Below, in pieces: positions 6,365 to 14,025 of a stretch of DNA of 19,273 bases. The stretch comes from an uncultured Methanobrevibacter sp. (GTDB taxonomy: Archaea; Methanobacteriota; Methanobacteria; Methanobacteriales; Methanobacteriaceae), in contig NZ_OMWD01000035.1 of the NCBI RefSeq assembly GCF_900314695.1, positions 1-19,273 on the forward strand. The letters are read 5' to 3'. The translations under genes and the position numbers were made by a program. Below the pieces are notes generated by a model. The model was given only the letters and a program-made list of their open reading frames with translations. It had not been told where the DNA came from and ran no database searches. The number at the start of each line of letters is the position of its first letter. The first letter of the stretch is position 1.

Positions 6365-7678
6365 ATGAGGCAAAATATGTTTTGGAATGAAAAGATTGAA
6401 ACAATGCCAAGAGAAGATTTAGAAGAATTACAATTAAAAAAGCTTCAATCGACTGTCAAAAGAGCATTTGATAAAATACCTTATTATAATAAGAAATATA
6501 GTGAAATTGGAGTATATCCCGAAGACATAGAAACTTTAAAAGATATTGAAAAGTTACCTTTTATCACAAAAGATGATTTGAGAGAAAGTTACCCATTCGG
6601 ATTGTTTGCAGTAGATATTGAAGAAATTAAGGAACTGCATTCATCATCAGGCACTACCGGAAAGCCTGTCGTATCCGGATATACCGAAAAGGATTTGGAT
6701 ACCTGGGCAGAAACCATTGCACGTGGATTGACAATGATGGGTCTTGACGAAGGAGACATTCTTCAAAATACACACGGATACGGAATGTTTACCGGCGGTT
6801 TTGGAGTTCACTACGGATGCCATAAAATAGGAGCTGCAATAATCCCTATTTCAACAGGTCAAACTCGCAGACAAATAGAAATAATGGAAGATTTCGGAAC
6901 AACCGGCCTGATTTTTACACCATCTTACGGAATTCACTTGGGAGAAGTTGCAATTGAAGACGGAATTGATCCAAAAGAATTGGGAATCAAAGCCATCGGT
7001 TTTGGAGCTGAAATGTGGACAGAGGAAATCAGACAAAAAGTTCAGGACATCTTTGGCACAAAAGCCTATAATATTTATGGATTAACCGAATTGATGGGTC
7101 CGGGAGTTGGTGTTGAATGTGAAATGCAGGAAGGTTTGCACATTCCAGAAGACATTTACTATCCTGAAATTATAGACCCAAATACAGGTAAAACATTAGG
7201 TGAAAATACCCCCGGAGAACTCGTATTGACAAACCTTGAAAGAGAAGGAATGCCCGTTATTAGATTTAGAACTAAAGATTTAACCAAAATCACTTATGAA
7301 AAATGTGGATGTGGAAGAACACATGCAAGGATGAGTAGAATTACAGGTAGATCTGACGATATGATTAAAGTTAAGGGAGTAGCTATTTTCCCATCACAAA
7401 TTGAAAAAGCATTGCTTAAAGCTGGTGATGTAGAGCCTCATTATTTAATTATAGTTACAAGACCTGGAACTTTAGACGAAATCGAAGTCAAAGTGGAAGC
7501 ATCACAGGACATATTCTTTGACGGCGTGAAAGAAATGATGGCTGTTCAAGATAAAATCGGCAAATCAATTGAAAATGAAACAGGAATCAGGGTAAAAGTA
7601 ACATTGGTAGAACCTAAAACATTACCTAGATTTGAAGGAAAAGCAAAAAGAGTTATTGATAAGAGAAACTTACATTAG
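6365..7678 (+). CDS. paaK: Phenylacetate-CoA ligase family enzyme (aryl-acetate-CoA ligase or F390-synthetase-like)
   Basis: A 437-residue adenylate-forming enzyme of PaaK length. The ATP-binding loop SSSGTTGKP is at 93-101, the adenylate motif YGLTE at 238-242, the hinge region GRSDDMIKVKG at 328-338, and a C-terminal lysine motif GKAKR at 424-428. C314-x-C316 and nearby residues form a CGCGRTH motif typical of the family. In methanogens such ligases are thought to activate aryl acetates for reductive carboxylation by indolepyruvate oxidoreductase (IorAB), a route to aromatic amino acids. The coenzyme F390 synthetase of Methanothermobacter is a homologue, so sequence alone does not settle the substrate. 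No iorAB is in the window. The next gene encodes tandem ACT domains, with its ribosome binding site overlapping this stop codon. Confidence 0.88.
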   Translation: MRQNMFWNEKIETMPREDLEELQLKKLQSTVKRAFDKIPYYNKKYSEIGVYPEDIETLKDIEKLPFITKDDLRESYPFGLFAVDIEEIKELHSSSGTTGKPVVSGYTEKDLDTWAETIARGLTMMGLDEGDILQNTHGYGMFTGGFGVHYGCHKIGAAIIPISTGQTRRQIEIMEDFGTTGLIFTPSYGIHLGEVAIEDGIDPKELGIKAIGFGAEMWTEEIRQKVQDIFGTKAYNIYGLTELMGPGVGVECEMQEGLHIPEDIYYPEIIDPNTGKTLGENTPGELVLTNLEREGMPVIRFRTKDLTKITYEKCGCGRTHARMSRITGRSDDMIKVKGVAIFPSQIEKALLKAGDVEPHYLIIVTRPGTLDEIEVKVEASQDIFFDGVKEMMAVQDKIGKSIENETGIRVKVTLVEPKTLPRFEGKAKRVIDKRNLH

Positions 7679-7687
7679 GTGAAATTT

Positions 7688-8119
7688 ATGAAAATCCAAC
7701 AATTATCAATTTTTTTACAAAACAGAATGGGCAGTTTATCAAAACCCCTAGAAGTACTTTCAGATGCTGATGTTAATATTAGAGCAATGTGCATGGCTGA
7801 CACTTCAGAATTTGGTATCCTAAGGCTTGTTGTTGATGATCCTCTTAAAGGAAAAGAAGCTCTGGAAGAAAAAAACTTTCTAGTTAAAATTACAGATATC
7901 ATTGGTGTTGAAATGAATGATACGCCTGGAGGACTTACAGATGTTTTAAAAGTTATTAAAGACAATGACATTGATTTGGAATATCTTTATGCATTTTCTC
8001 ATGAAGATGGTGAGAAAGCTATTTTATTACTCCATGCAGAAGATATTGACAATTTAATTTCAATCTTAAATGACAATGATATTGTTGTTGTACCATCCAA
8101 AGAAGTTTATAATTTATAA
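7688..8119 (+). CDS. Tandem ACT-domain amino-acid-binding protein
   Basis: A 143-residue protein made of two ACT domains (about 1-68 and 70-143) with no catalytic domain. The first starts KIQQLSIFLQNRMGSLSKPLEVLSDA and the second has the matching pattern MNDTPGGLTDVLKVIKDN. ACT pairs bind amino acids and regulate partner enzymes. A GTG at 7679 is in frame, but the AGGTGA at 7677-7682, overlapping the ligase stop codon, is 5 nt ahead of the ATG at 7688, which I take as the start. The coupling to the aryl-CoA ligase is a recurrent archaeal arrangement. A likely role is sensing an aromatic or other amino acid and adjusting the ligase pathway (inference). Confidence 0.88.
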   Translation: MKIQQLSIFLQNRMGSLSKPLEVLSDADVNIRAMCMADTSEFGILRLVVDDPLKGKEALEEKNFLVKITDIIGVEMNDTPGGLTDVLKVIKDNDIDLEYLYAFSHEDGEKAILLLHAEDIDNLISILNDNDIVVVPSKEVYNL

Positions 8120-8211
8120 AAAACTTCTTTAATTCCAACCACACCACACATTCTATTTTTAAAAAAAAATGAGTTAAATTTAAAAAAAAGATAAAATAAG
8201 AAAGGAAAATG
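8120..8211. terminator. Convergent intergenic with A/T tracts (bidirectional termination)
   Basis: 92 bp between the converging ACT gene and mptG. Minus-strand T-tracts (A-runs at about 8161-8169 and 8184-8190) can end mptG transcription. TTCTATTTTT at about 8151-8160 can do so for the plus strand. No hairpin stands out. Confidence 0.35.
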
Positions 8212-9198
8212 TTATTTTTCAATAACAAATCCATGATTTTGAGCTTTAGTTACAAAAACAGTACCGTTTTCACCAATAATCTCTTTGGTTTTTTCAACTA
8301 TGTCTTCATTTGATTCATCGAAAATAGTATATAAAACCGGTCCAAATGAAGAGATACCTACACCATATGCACCGGCTTCTTCAATGGCTTTCATTGTTGG
8401 TAAATATGAAGCATCAAGTGAATGTTCAAGCTTATTAAAACCAACTTTTTGAAGTTCGCTTACAGCCCATCCAAAGTTTTTAATATCTTTTTCCAGCATA
8501 AATGGTACTAAATTCATTAAAATTAAATGAGATACTTTTTCCACTTCATCTCTTGGAATAGGACAGCAGTCCTGGAAAACATTTACCTCATCCTGACCGT
8601 TCATATGTTTTTCTATTTTAGGAATGGCTATTAGAATTTTCCATTCTTCCGGAAAGTCATACCTTGCAATTAATGTTGCAGGTTTTGCCTTTGAAGCACC
8701 TGAAGGTAAAAATCCAGGTTTTTCTTCAACGCTATGACCTCCATCTAAAATAAATCCACCCAAATCATGAGTATATGTTCCGATTCCGGAGGTTCCTCCT
8801 CTTCCAACAATACTGCTTAATTCTCTACTTTCCACTTCAATACCCATTGTTTCTGTTATTAAATGAGCAGTAGAAACAGCAATTTGAGTTCCACTTCCAA
8901 ATCCAGAATGTGGAGGATACGTTTGATGAACAATAAAATTAAAACCGTCTTCAATATTGAAATGTTGTCTTGTTTTTTCAGCAGCTGTTGGAATTTTCTC
9001 ACTGCATTCCAAAATCGCTTCATCATCATCAATATTGTCTGAAAATTCAAGAGTTACTAAATTATCATCTCTTTTTTGAATTTCTAATATAAATTGAGGC
9101 TCAGCCAATGCCAAACCAATTCCACCATCGATTCTCCTATATGACCCATTCAAATCAATGAGAGACATATGTATTCTTGAAGGTGCTTTAATAATCAT
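8212..9198 (-). CDS. mptG: Beta-ribofuranosylaminobenzene 5'-phosphate synthase (methanopterin biosynthesis)
   Basis: A 328-residue GHMP-kinase-superfamily protein, the normal length for beta-RFAP synthase. It condenses 4-hydroxybenzoate or p-aminobenzoate with phosphoribosyl diphosphate, an early step of tetrahydromethanopterin synthesis. Visible features are the N-terminal SRIHMSLIDLNG motif (7-18), the Gly/Ser-rich GHMP phosphate loop PPHSGFGSGTQ (95-105), RGGTSGIGTYTHDLGGFILDGGH around 130-155, and the C-terminal AYGVGISSFGPVLY region. The ATG at 9198 is preceded by AGTGAATAGGA and a TATA-like TATTTAAA at 9231-9238. It marks the organism as one that makes methanopterin, that is, a methanogen here. 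Downstream T-tracts at about 8160-8190 could end transcription. Confidence 0.92.
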   Translation of the reverse strand: MIIKAPSRIHMSLIDLNGSYRRIDGGIGLALAEPQFILEIQKRDDNLVTLEFSDNIDDDEAILECSEKIPTAAEKTRQHFNIEDGFNFIVHQTYPPHSGFGSGTQIAVSTAHLITETMGIEVESRELSSIVGRGGTSGIGTYTHDLGGFILDGGHSVEEKPGFLPSGASKAKPATLIARYDFPEEWKILIAIPKIEKHMNGQDEVNVFQDCCPIPRDEVEKVSHLILMNLVPFMLEKDIKNFGWAVSELQKVGFNKLEHSLDASYLPTMKAIEEAGAYGVGISSFGPVLYTIFDESNEDIVEKTKEIIGENGTVFVTKAQNHGFVIEK

Positions 9199-9289
9199 TC
9201 CTATTCACTTCCATAAAAATATTAATTCCTTTTAAATATTTGTTATCGAAGTTTTATAAAGTTTTTCATTTATTTGACAATATTTCTAT

Positions 9290-9940
9290 CTAAAAAATCA
9301 AATTGTCTATGGAATTGATTAATTTTAAAGCTAAATCATATGTAACTTCCATCGGTTCATAAGAATAGCATTCATATACAATAGTTGGTATTCCCGCTTT
9401 GGAAGTTGGTTCTGTTATAAAAGGAGGGCTTGTCCTATGCTCCGGAGCATAATATTCAACCCCATCAATTTCCCCAATAAGTATATTCATATATTCGGAT
9501 GACTTTTCATCAAATCCTGGTGCAAAAATAAAATTAGTTATCTGATAATCGCCAGGGCCGTGACATCCCCTATTCGAGTGAACATCAATGAAAAGATCAT
9601 ATTTTTCATCAATTATTTTAGGCATTATAAATTCCTGAGCAATCAATTGGCCTTCCTTACGCCCTTCAGTTTCACTATCCAATTCATTGACATTAATATT
9701 GTAGATATAATAACAATATTTCAAGTCATCTTTAGCTGTTAGCTTGTCAAACAATGCCCTATGAGATTTACTTTCAAGAGGATGCATTCCAATCAGATAA
9801 GCAATTTTTACATTGGAATTTACATCACCAAAAGGACCGTGAACATATGCACTTCCCAAATCATTTTCGCCAATTAGTTTAGAATCATATTTTGTAGAGT
9901 CAACTTTAGCGCTGTCAGTTGGACCGTCAGGATAGCTCAT
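9290..9940 (-). CDS. Zinc deacylase-like protein (succinylglutamate desuccinylase/aspartoacylase or M14-like fold)
   Basis: The reading frame is open from 10003, but the first 20 codons overlap the ferritin tail. The ATGATG at 9943/9940 has GGTGTT just ahead, so I start at 9940 (216 residues). Zinc-peptidase-like residues are visible: H53-x2-E56 (GMHPLE) and H121 in DVHSN, with E190 in VYECYSYE as a possible catalytic glutamate. This HxxE...H pattern is shared by M14 carboxypeptidases and the AstE/AspA deacylases. No signal peptide is seen, so a cytoplasmic amidase or deacylase is expected. The substrate is unknown. It follows ferritin by 37 bp on the same strand and is probably co-transcribed. 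The family assignment rests on the motifs only. Confidence 0.72.
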   Translation of the reverse strand: MSYPDGPTDSAKVDSTKYDSKLIGENDLGSAYVHGPFGDVNSNVKIAYLIGMHPLESKSHRALFDKLTAKDDLKYCYYIYNINVNELDSETEGRKEGQLIAQEFIMPKIIDEKYDLFIDVHSNRGCHGPGDYQITNFIFAPGFDEKSSEYMNILIGEIDGVEYYAPEHRTSPPFITEPTSKAGIPTIVYECYSYEPMEVTYDLALKLINSIDNLIF

Positions 9941-9977
9941 CATAACACCAAAAAAAAATAAGAAATGACTAGATAAA

Positions 9978-10478
9978 CTAGTCTTCAGAAGGTGATCTTT
10001 CACCTAATTCTTTGTTTAATTCATAGATTAATCTGTTATCGCCATCAGCTAATTTAGCTTTAGCGAGTAATTCCATTGCATTTTCTTCTTCTTCAACTTG
10101 CTCTTCGACAAACCATTGCAAGAAGTTGTTGGTAGCATGGTCTTTTTCTTCAATTGCTAAGTTAACTAAGTCATTAATAAGACCGGTTACCATTTTTTCA
10201 TGTTCAAGTACATGTTCAAATGCAGCCAATGGAGAATCCCATTCTGTTTGAGGTCCATCGATTGCAGTTAAAGTTACAGAAGCTCCTCTTCTTATGATGT
10301 AATCATAAAATTTCATTCCATGTTCTAATTCTTCTTCTGCTTGTACTCTCATCCAGTTAGCAAATCCTGCTAAATCTTCATCTTCAAAGTAAGCCGCCAT
10401 GGATAAATACAAATATCCTGAGTAAACTTCAGCATTTAATTGTCCATTTAAAGCTTTTTCCATTTTTTCAGATACCAT
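9978..10478 (-). CDS. ftnA: Ferritin (iron storage, FtnA-like)
   Basis: A 166-residue non-haem ferritin of the bacterial/archaeal FtnA type. Expected ferroxidase-centre ligands are in place: E17, E50, H53 (AEEELEHG), E94 and Q127, with E130 as a possible third-site ligand and Y24. It should assemble as a 24-mer that oxidises Fe(II) and stores Fe(III), protecting against iron-driven oxidative damage. The ATG at 10478 follows a GGTGATATTAA ribosome binding site. It is divergent from nudC across 82 bp. The zinc deacylase-like gene follows it. No loss of ligands or truncation is seen. Confidence 0.95.
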   Translation of the reverse strand: MVSEKMEKALNGQLNAEVYSGYLYLSMAAYFEDEDLAGFANWMRVQAEEELEHGMKFYDYIIRRGASVTLTAIDGPQTEWDSPLAAFEHVLEHEKMVTGLINDLVNLAIEEKDHATNNFLQWFVEEQVEEEENAMELLAKAKLADGDNRLIYELNKELGERSPSED

Positions 10479-10531
10479 TTAATATCACCAATATAATTAT
10501 TAGTTTTTAATTAATATAAAACCTACTAAAA

Positions 10532-10539
10532 TTATATAA
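10532..10539. promoter_or_regulatory. Palindromic TATA box between ferritin and nudC
   Basis: TTATATAA is self-complementary and could serve either direction. Its centre is 25-26 nt from the nudC ATG, which predicts leaderless initiation. In the other direction it gives a start near 10510 and a ~31-nt ferritin leader. A second ferritin TATA candidate (TTTTATATTAA on the minus strand) lies at about 10510-10521. Confidence 0.5.
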
Positions 10540-10560
10540 CTTAAAACTAAATTTAATTAT

Positions 10561-11355
10561 ATGATTGAAAAATCCCTTTATGAAAATTACCAAATCAGTT
10601 TCAGCGATAATCTTAAACCGGACTTCGAAGATTACCTGTTTGTTTTTAATGAAAACAGAGAATTATTTTTAACACCAAAAAAAGAATTGCCAAAAACGCT
10701 TGATGAATTTGACATTGAATTCTGTTTGTTTATTGGAAAATATAACTCCAAAAATTGTTTTGTAGTTAATGCAGATTTTAAAAATGGTTACGACTTAAGA
10801 GAAGTTTATGAATTCAATCATGACCTTTATCATATTGCGGGAAAAGCTGTACTGGTCAGAGATTGGTATATATCACACAGGTTTTGTGGAAGATGCGGAA
10901 CAAAAACACAATTAGATGAAAAGGACATGATGTTAAAATGCCCAAGTTGTGGTCAAGTGCACTATCCTCGCATCGCTCCTGCAATTATTGTAGCCATCAG
11001 AAAGGATGATGAATTGCTGATGGCCAAACACAGCTACCATGACAATATCCGATATGCCTTGATAGCAGGCTTTGTAGAACCCGGCGAAAGCATTGAAGAA
11101 GCAGTTCACAGAGAAGTTCTAGAGGAAGTAGGCATCAAAATCAAAAACCTGAAGTATCAGCGCAGCCAATCATGGCCATTTCCAAATTCATTGATGCTGG
11201 CATTTACCGCAGAATACGAATCCGGAGACATCAAGGTAGACGGCGATGAAATACTTAAGGCCAACTGGTTTAAAAAAGATGAAATAATCAGATACAACTC
11301 AGACATCAGCATTTCAGACTGGTTGATTCAAGATTTCATAGACAAAAAATATTAA
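10561..11355 (+). CDS. nudC: NudC-type NADH pyrophosphatase (Nudix hydrolase)
   Basis: A 264-residue protein with the full NudC layout. An N-terminal domain spans 1-100. A four-Cys zinc ribbon uses C109, C112, C127 and C130. A perfect Nudix box runs from G170 to I192 (GX5EX7REUXEEXGU). The family signature SQSWPFP at 202-208 separates NudC from other Nudix proteins. The enzyme splits NAD(H) into NMN(H) and AMP; the bacterial orthologue also removes NAD caps from RNA. No ribosome binding site is seen; the TATA box at 10532-10539 suggests a leaderless mRNA. It converges on the MalY-type gene with only 19 bp between the stop codons. Confidence 0.92.
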   Translation: MIEKSLYENYQISFSDNLKPDFEDYLFVFNENRELFLTPKKELPKTLDEFDIEFCLFIGKYNSKNCFVVNADFKNGYDLREVYEFNHDLYHIAGKAVLVRDWYISHRFCGRCGTKTQLDEKDMMLKCPSCGQVHYPRIAPAIIVAIRKDDELLMAKHSYHDNIRYALIAGFVEPGESIEEAVHREVLEEVGIKIKNLKYQRSQSWPFPNSLMLAFTAEYESGDIKVDGDEILKANWFKKDEIIRYNSDISISDWLIQDFIDKKY

Positions 11356-11374
11356 GTTAAATACTTGAATCCCC

Positions 11375-12538
11375 TTACCATCCTTTAATGGTATTCAATG
11401 CAATAATGCCCATCTTCAGCCTTCTCAAACCATCTTCCAATAATTCCTGAGGGCATGCTATATTCATCCTCAAGAAATTGTCACCATTCACACCAAAGTC
11501 TATTCCTGCAGATAAAAATAGTCCCTGGTTTGTTCTTAAAAATCCAGACAATACCTTAGAAGGAACATTCAATGCAGAACAATCCAGCCACAACAGGTAT
11601 GTCGCATCACAGTCAACCAATTTGACAATCGGCAGTTCTTCAGCCAAATAACCCTTGACAATCTGTTTATTCTTATATAATTCCTCCCTTAGCTCTTCAA
11701 GCCAATCCTCAGAATTGCCATATGCTGAAATTACTGCAGTTGCTGCAAATACATTGCATGAATCAGAATTGTCAATATGCATTTGGGTTTTTATTTTTTC
11801 CAGAAGTTCAGAATTTGTTGTTTGAACAATGGAACTTTGAAAACCCGCAATATTAAATGATTTTGAAGGTGATAAACATCTTATAACATTATCAGATGAT
11901 TTAAACGGATTGTATTTAACATGAGGATCTGTCAAATCACAATGAATTTCATCAGAAATTAAAACAACATCATGCTTTTTGCACAATTTTTCAATCTTAT
12001 CCAATTCCTCAGATGACCATATCTTACCAATAGGATTATGAGGATTGCACAAAATCATTAATTTAACTTTGGATAATTTTTCATCCAAATCATCAAAATC
12101 GATTATGTATTCACCATTTTCATATATCAACTGATTTTCAAGAACCCTGCGATTATTATCTTCAATGACATAGAAAAATACATGGTAAACCGGGGTCTGA
12201 ATTAAAATTTCATCACCAACATCAGTTAAGCACCTAATCATTGAAGATATAGAAGGCATTACTCCTATTGAGTAAAGCATGTCATTTTTTGACATTTTTA
12301 AATCATATCTTTTATCCCACCAATTAATATATGCCTCAAACAATTCATCCGGAACTATAGTGTAGCCATATATCGGATGGCTTGCCCTTTTTTGGATTGC
12401 ATTTTGGATAGCTGGAGCTACTTTAAAATCCATGTCAGCTACCCACATAGGCAAATCATCATCAAAATAATCCCATTTTAGAGAATTTGTGCCCTGTCTG
12501 TCAATGATGCTTTTAAAATCATTTTCAGTATTTTTCAT
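11375..12538 (-). CDS. MalY/PatB-family PLP enzyme (aminotransferase / cystathionine beta-lyase type)
   Basis: A 387-residue fold-type I PLP enzyme. Key parts are PMWVADMDF (30-38, typical of MalY/PatB), NPHNPIG (165-171), DEIHCDL (196-202, D196 holds the pyridine nitrogen), the Schiff-base lysine K226 in SPSKSFNIAGFQ, and R357 in FLRMNIA for the substrate carboxylate. Members of this family act as cystathionine beta-lyases or transaminases; sequence does not say which applies. The start at 12538 overlaps the 3' end of the nitroreductase gene by 14 bp, so translation is probably coupled. No regulatory DNA-binding domain is fused to it. Confidence 0.9.
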   Translation of the reverse strand: MKNTENDFKSIIDRQGTNSLKWDYFDDDLPMWVADMDFKVAPAIQNAIQKRASHPIYGYTIVPDELFEAYINWWDKRYDLKMSKNDMLYSIGVMPSISSMIRCLTDVGDEILIQTPVYHVFFYVIEDNNRRVLENQLIYENGEYIIDFDDLDEKLSKVKLMILCNPHNPIGKIWSSEELDKIEKLCKKHDVVLISDEIHCDLTDPHVKYNPFKSSDNVIRCLSPSKSFNIAGFQSSIVQTTNSELLEKIKTQMHIDNSDSCNVFAATAVISAYGNSEDWLEELREELYKNKQIVKGYLAEELPIVKLVDCDATYLLWLDCSALNVPSKVLSGFLRTNQGLFLSAGIDFGVNGDNFLRMNIACPQELLEDGLRRLKMGIIALNTIKGW

Positions 12539-13043
12539 AATGAATTCTCTCTTTATCGAATTTATCCATGAATTTGTTTTCCCAGCCTTCAGCAGGATAG
12601 CCCAATGTTATTATACAATAAGGTTTGGTTTCGCTAATGTCATCAATTCCAATAATCTCACCAATTTTTGCCATCCTTTCTTCTTCAGGTGCAACTCCAT
12701 TCCAAAGACCACCTAAACCCAGGTTAACTGCTTCAAGCAACATATTTTCAGCAGCAGCACCCATATCCTGTTGCCATACGGTTTTATAAAATGCCCTTTC
12801 AATATTTGCAACAAGAACAATAGCTACTGGCGCATTTGTTACGCGAGGTTTGATTTCACCTAACCTTGCCAAAGTCTCTTTGTCTTTAACAACAACAAAT
12901 TCCCATGGTTCAGCACCCAATCTTGATCCGGGTGCTTGCATTCCAGCCCTGATGATTTTTAAAATATCTTCATCACTTACTTCCTTATCATGATATTCAC
13001 GAATGCTTCTTCTTGTATTAATGATTTCTTCAAATTCTACCAT
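12525..13043 (-). CDS. Nitroreductase-family FMN protein
   Basis: A 172-residue protein of the nitroreductase fold. TRRSIREY (10-17) is the FMN phosphate-binding start, APGSRLGAEPWEFVVV (37-52) follows, then QDMGAAAENMLLEA (92-105) and GLGGLWNG (109-116). Such flavoproteins transfer electrons from NAD(P)H or a cofactor to quinones, nitro compounds or other acceptors as homodimers. It is the first gene of a two-gene unit with the MalY-type enzyme. The ATG at 13043 has a GTGAT site 3 nt ahead. Substrate and electron donor (F420H2 is possible in a methanogen) cannot be read from the sequence. Confidence 0.9.
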   Translation of the reverse strand: MVEFEEIINTRRSIREYHDKEVSDEDILKIIRAGMQAPGSRLGAEPWEFVVVKDKETLARLGEIKPRVTNAPVAIVLVANIERAFYKTVWQQDMGAAAENMLLEAVNLGLGGLWNGVAPEEERMAKIGEIIGIDDISETKPYCIITLGYPAEGWENKFMDKFDKERIHYEKY

Positions 13044-13137
13044 ATAATCACTACATTAATTTAATTCATTTAAATATTAAAAAATTACTGTAAAAAACAT
13101 CGGATAGAAAAAAAAAGAATTAAAAAAAAGTGGAATA
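13044..13137 (-). terminator. T-rich intergenic after the coiled-coil gene
   Basis: Minus-strand T-runs follow the stop codon at 13138 (A-runs at about 13109-13115 and 13122-13129), a probable archaeal terminator. No TATA box for the nitroreductase is obvious apart from generic AT-rich sequence near 13066-13080. Confidence 0.35.
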
Positions 13138-13920
13138 TTAGAATTTTGAATTTTCAAATGACCTGAATCCAATATCATTTTTTCCACAATACTCTTTAAC
13201 ATGATTTATTATCTCGGAAAAATCATCATCAGAACATTCATTTTTAAAATGGTACACTATTGGTTGAGCATTTGTGTATACAGTTAAAACCAAATAATCC
13301 CTACCATAAACACTTACATCAATAGTATTGAATATCTGAATACTTTTTATAATGTCTGATTGGATTTTTCCAACTGATGCCTCGTTTCCAAATGATTTGA
13401 TTTCACTCTTTTCATACATTTCATGTAATTTAATAAGCTTATCATCATCAGTCAAAACATCATTATCGGGCTCAATTTCACTTAACTTATCTTTGAAAAG
13501 TTTGGCATTGTGCAATTTTTCCTGAACTTCCAATAATTCCTTTTCCAGTTCTTTTTCCTCTTCCAAAAGAGAATTTATGAATGCTTCACTGCTATTGTTG
13601 AAGTTTTCATACATTTCCAAAACATCTCTTGGAGACAATATTGAATTATTTTTAAAAAATTCTTTAGTATGAGGTTTTACACGAATACTTAAAGTTTTTA
13701 ATTTTTCTTTTCTTGATTTTGAAGAGCTTTCAAAGAATTCTTCAGCAAATTCATTTCCTCTTTTTTGAAAAGCTTTCATTCTTGAAGTGAATATTTTTTC
13801 AAATTCTTCACGGGACATATCTTCAGGAAAATTGAATTCGAATTCACCCGGAGTGTATGATCCACCGAATCTTTCATTTCCAAAGACAAATTTTTTTGAA
13901 TTATTATTTTCGTTTTTCAT
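13138..13920 (-). CDS. Unrecognised cytoplasmic coiled-coil protein
   Basis: The frame is open from 13983, but GGTGGT lies 3 nt ahead of the ATG at 13920, so I start there (260 residues). I do not recognise a family. Residues 1-72 are charged, with an aromatic run (GEFEFNFPEDMSREEF). Residues 74-108 (KTLSIRVKPHTKEFFKNN...SPRDVLEMYENF) resemble a ribbon-helix-helix or similar small helical DNA-binding segment, as a guess. Residues ~112-150 are a strong Glu/Leu/Lys coiled coil. Residues ~200-245 look like beta-strands and a helix (VSVYGRDYLVLTVYTNAQPIVYHF). There is no signal peptide or membrane segment. Its promoter region has repeated GTATAC motifs, and a winged-helix regulator lies just upstream. 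Confidence 0.72.
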   Translation of the reverse strand: MKNENNNSKKFVFGNERFGGSYTPGEFEFNFPEDMSREEFEKIFTSRMKAFQKRGNEFAEEFFESSSKSRKEKLKTLSIRVKPHTKEFFKNNSILSPRDVLEMYENFNNSSEAFINSLLEEEKELEKELLEVQEKLHNAKLFKDKLSEIEPDNDVLTDDDKLIKLHEMYEKSEIKSFGNEASVGKIQSDIIKSIQIFNTIDVSVYGRDYLVLTVYTNAQPIVYHFKNECSDDDFSEIINHVKEYCGKNDIGFRSFENSKF

Positions 13921-13937
13921 TATACCACCACAAACAC

Positions 13938-14019
13938 GTATACATAATCTATTTTTGTATACAATTAAATATTGTGATGACATACTATTTAAATGTATGC
14001 ATTTTAAAAAAAAGTATAC
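13938..14019. promoter_or_regulatory. Phased GTATAC motif cluster (candidate operator) around the coiled-coil gene promoter
   Basis: GTATAC occurs at 13938, 13957 and 14014, and GTATGC at 13995. The start positions differ by 19, 38 and 19 bp, all multiples of 19. Between them CATAC (13981) and GTATG (13995) flank ATTTAAAT (13987-13994), a likely TATA box for the 13138-13920 gene. A dimeric regulator, perhaps the neighbouring winged-helix protein, could bind here. Confidence 0.5.
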
Positions 14020-14025
14020 TTAGTA

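Noticed and set aside
7679..7687. GTG start for the ACT protein
   Set aside because: The GTG is part of the AGGTGA ribosome binding site that serves the ATG at 7688.
9941..10003. N-terminal extension of the zinc deacylase-like protein
   Set aside because: It overlaps the ferritin 3' end, lacks a ribosome binding site, and a well-placed GGTGTT-ATGATG lies downstream.
13921..13983. 21-residue extension of the coiled-coil protein
   Set aside because: It crosses the GTATAC motif cluster, and the GGTGGT site fixes the start at 13920.
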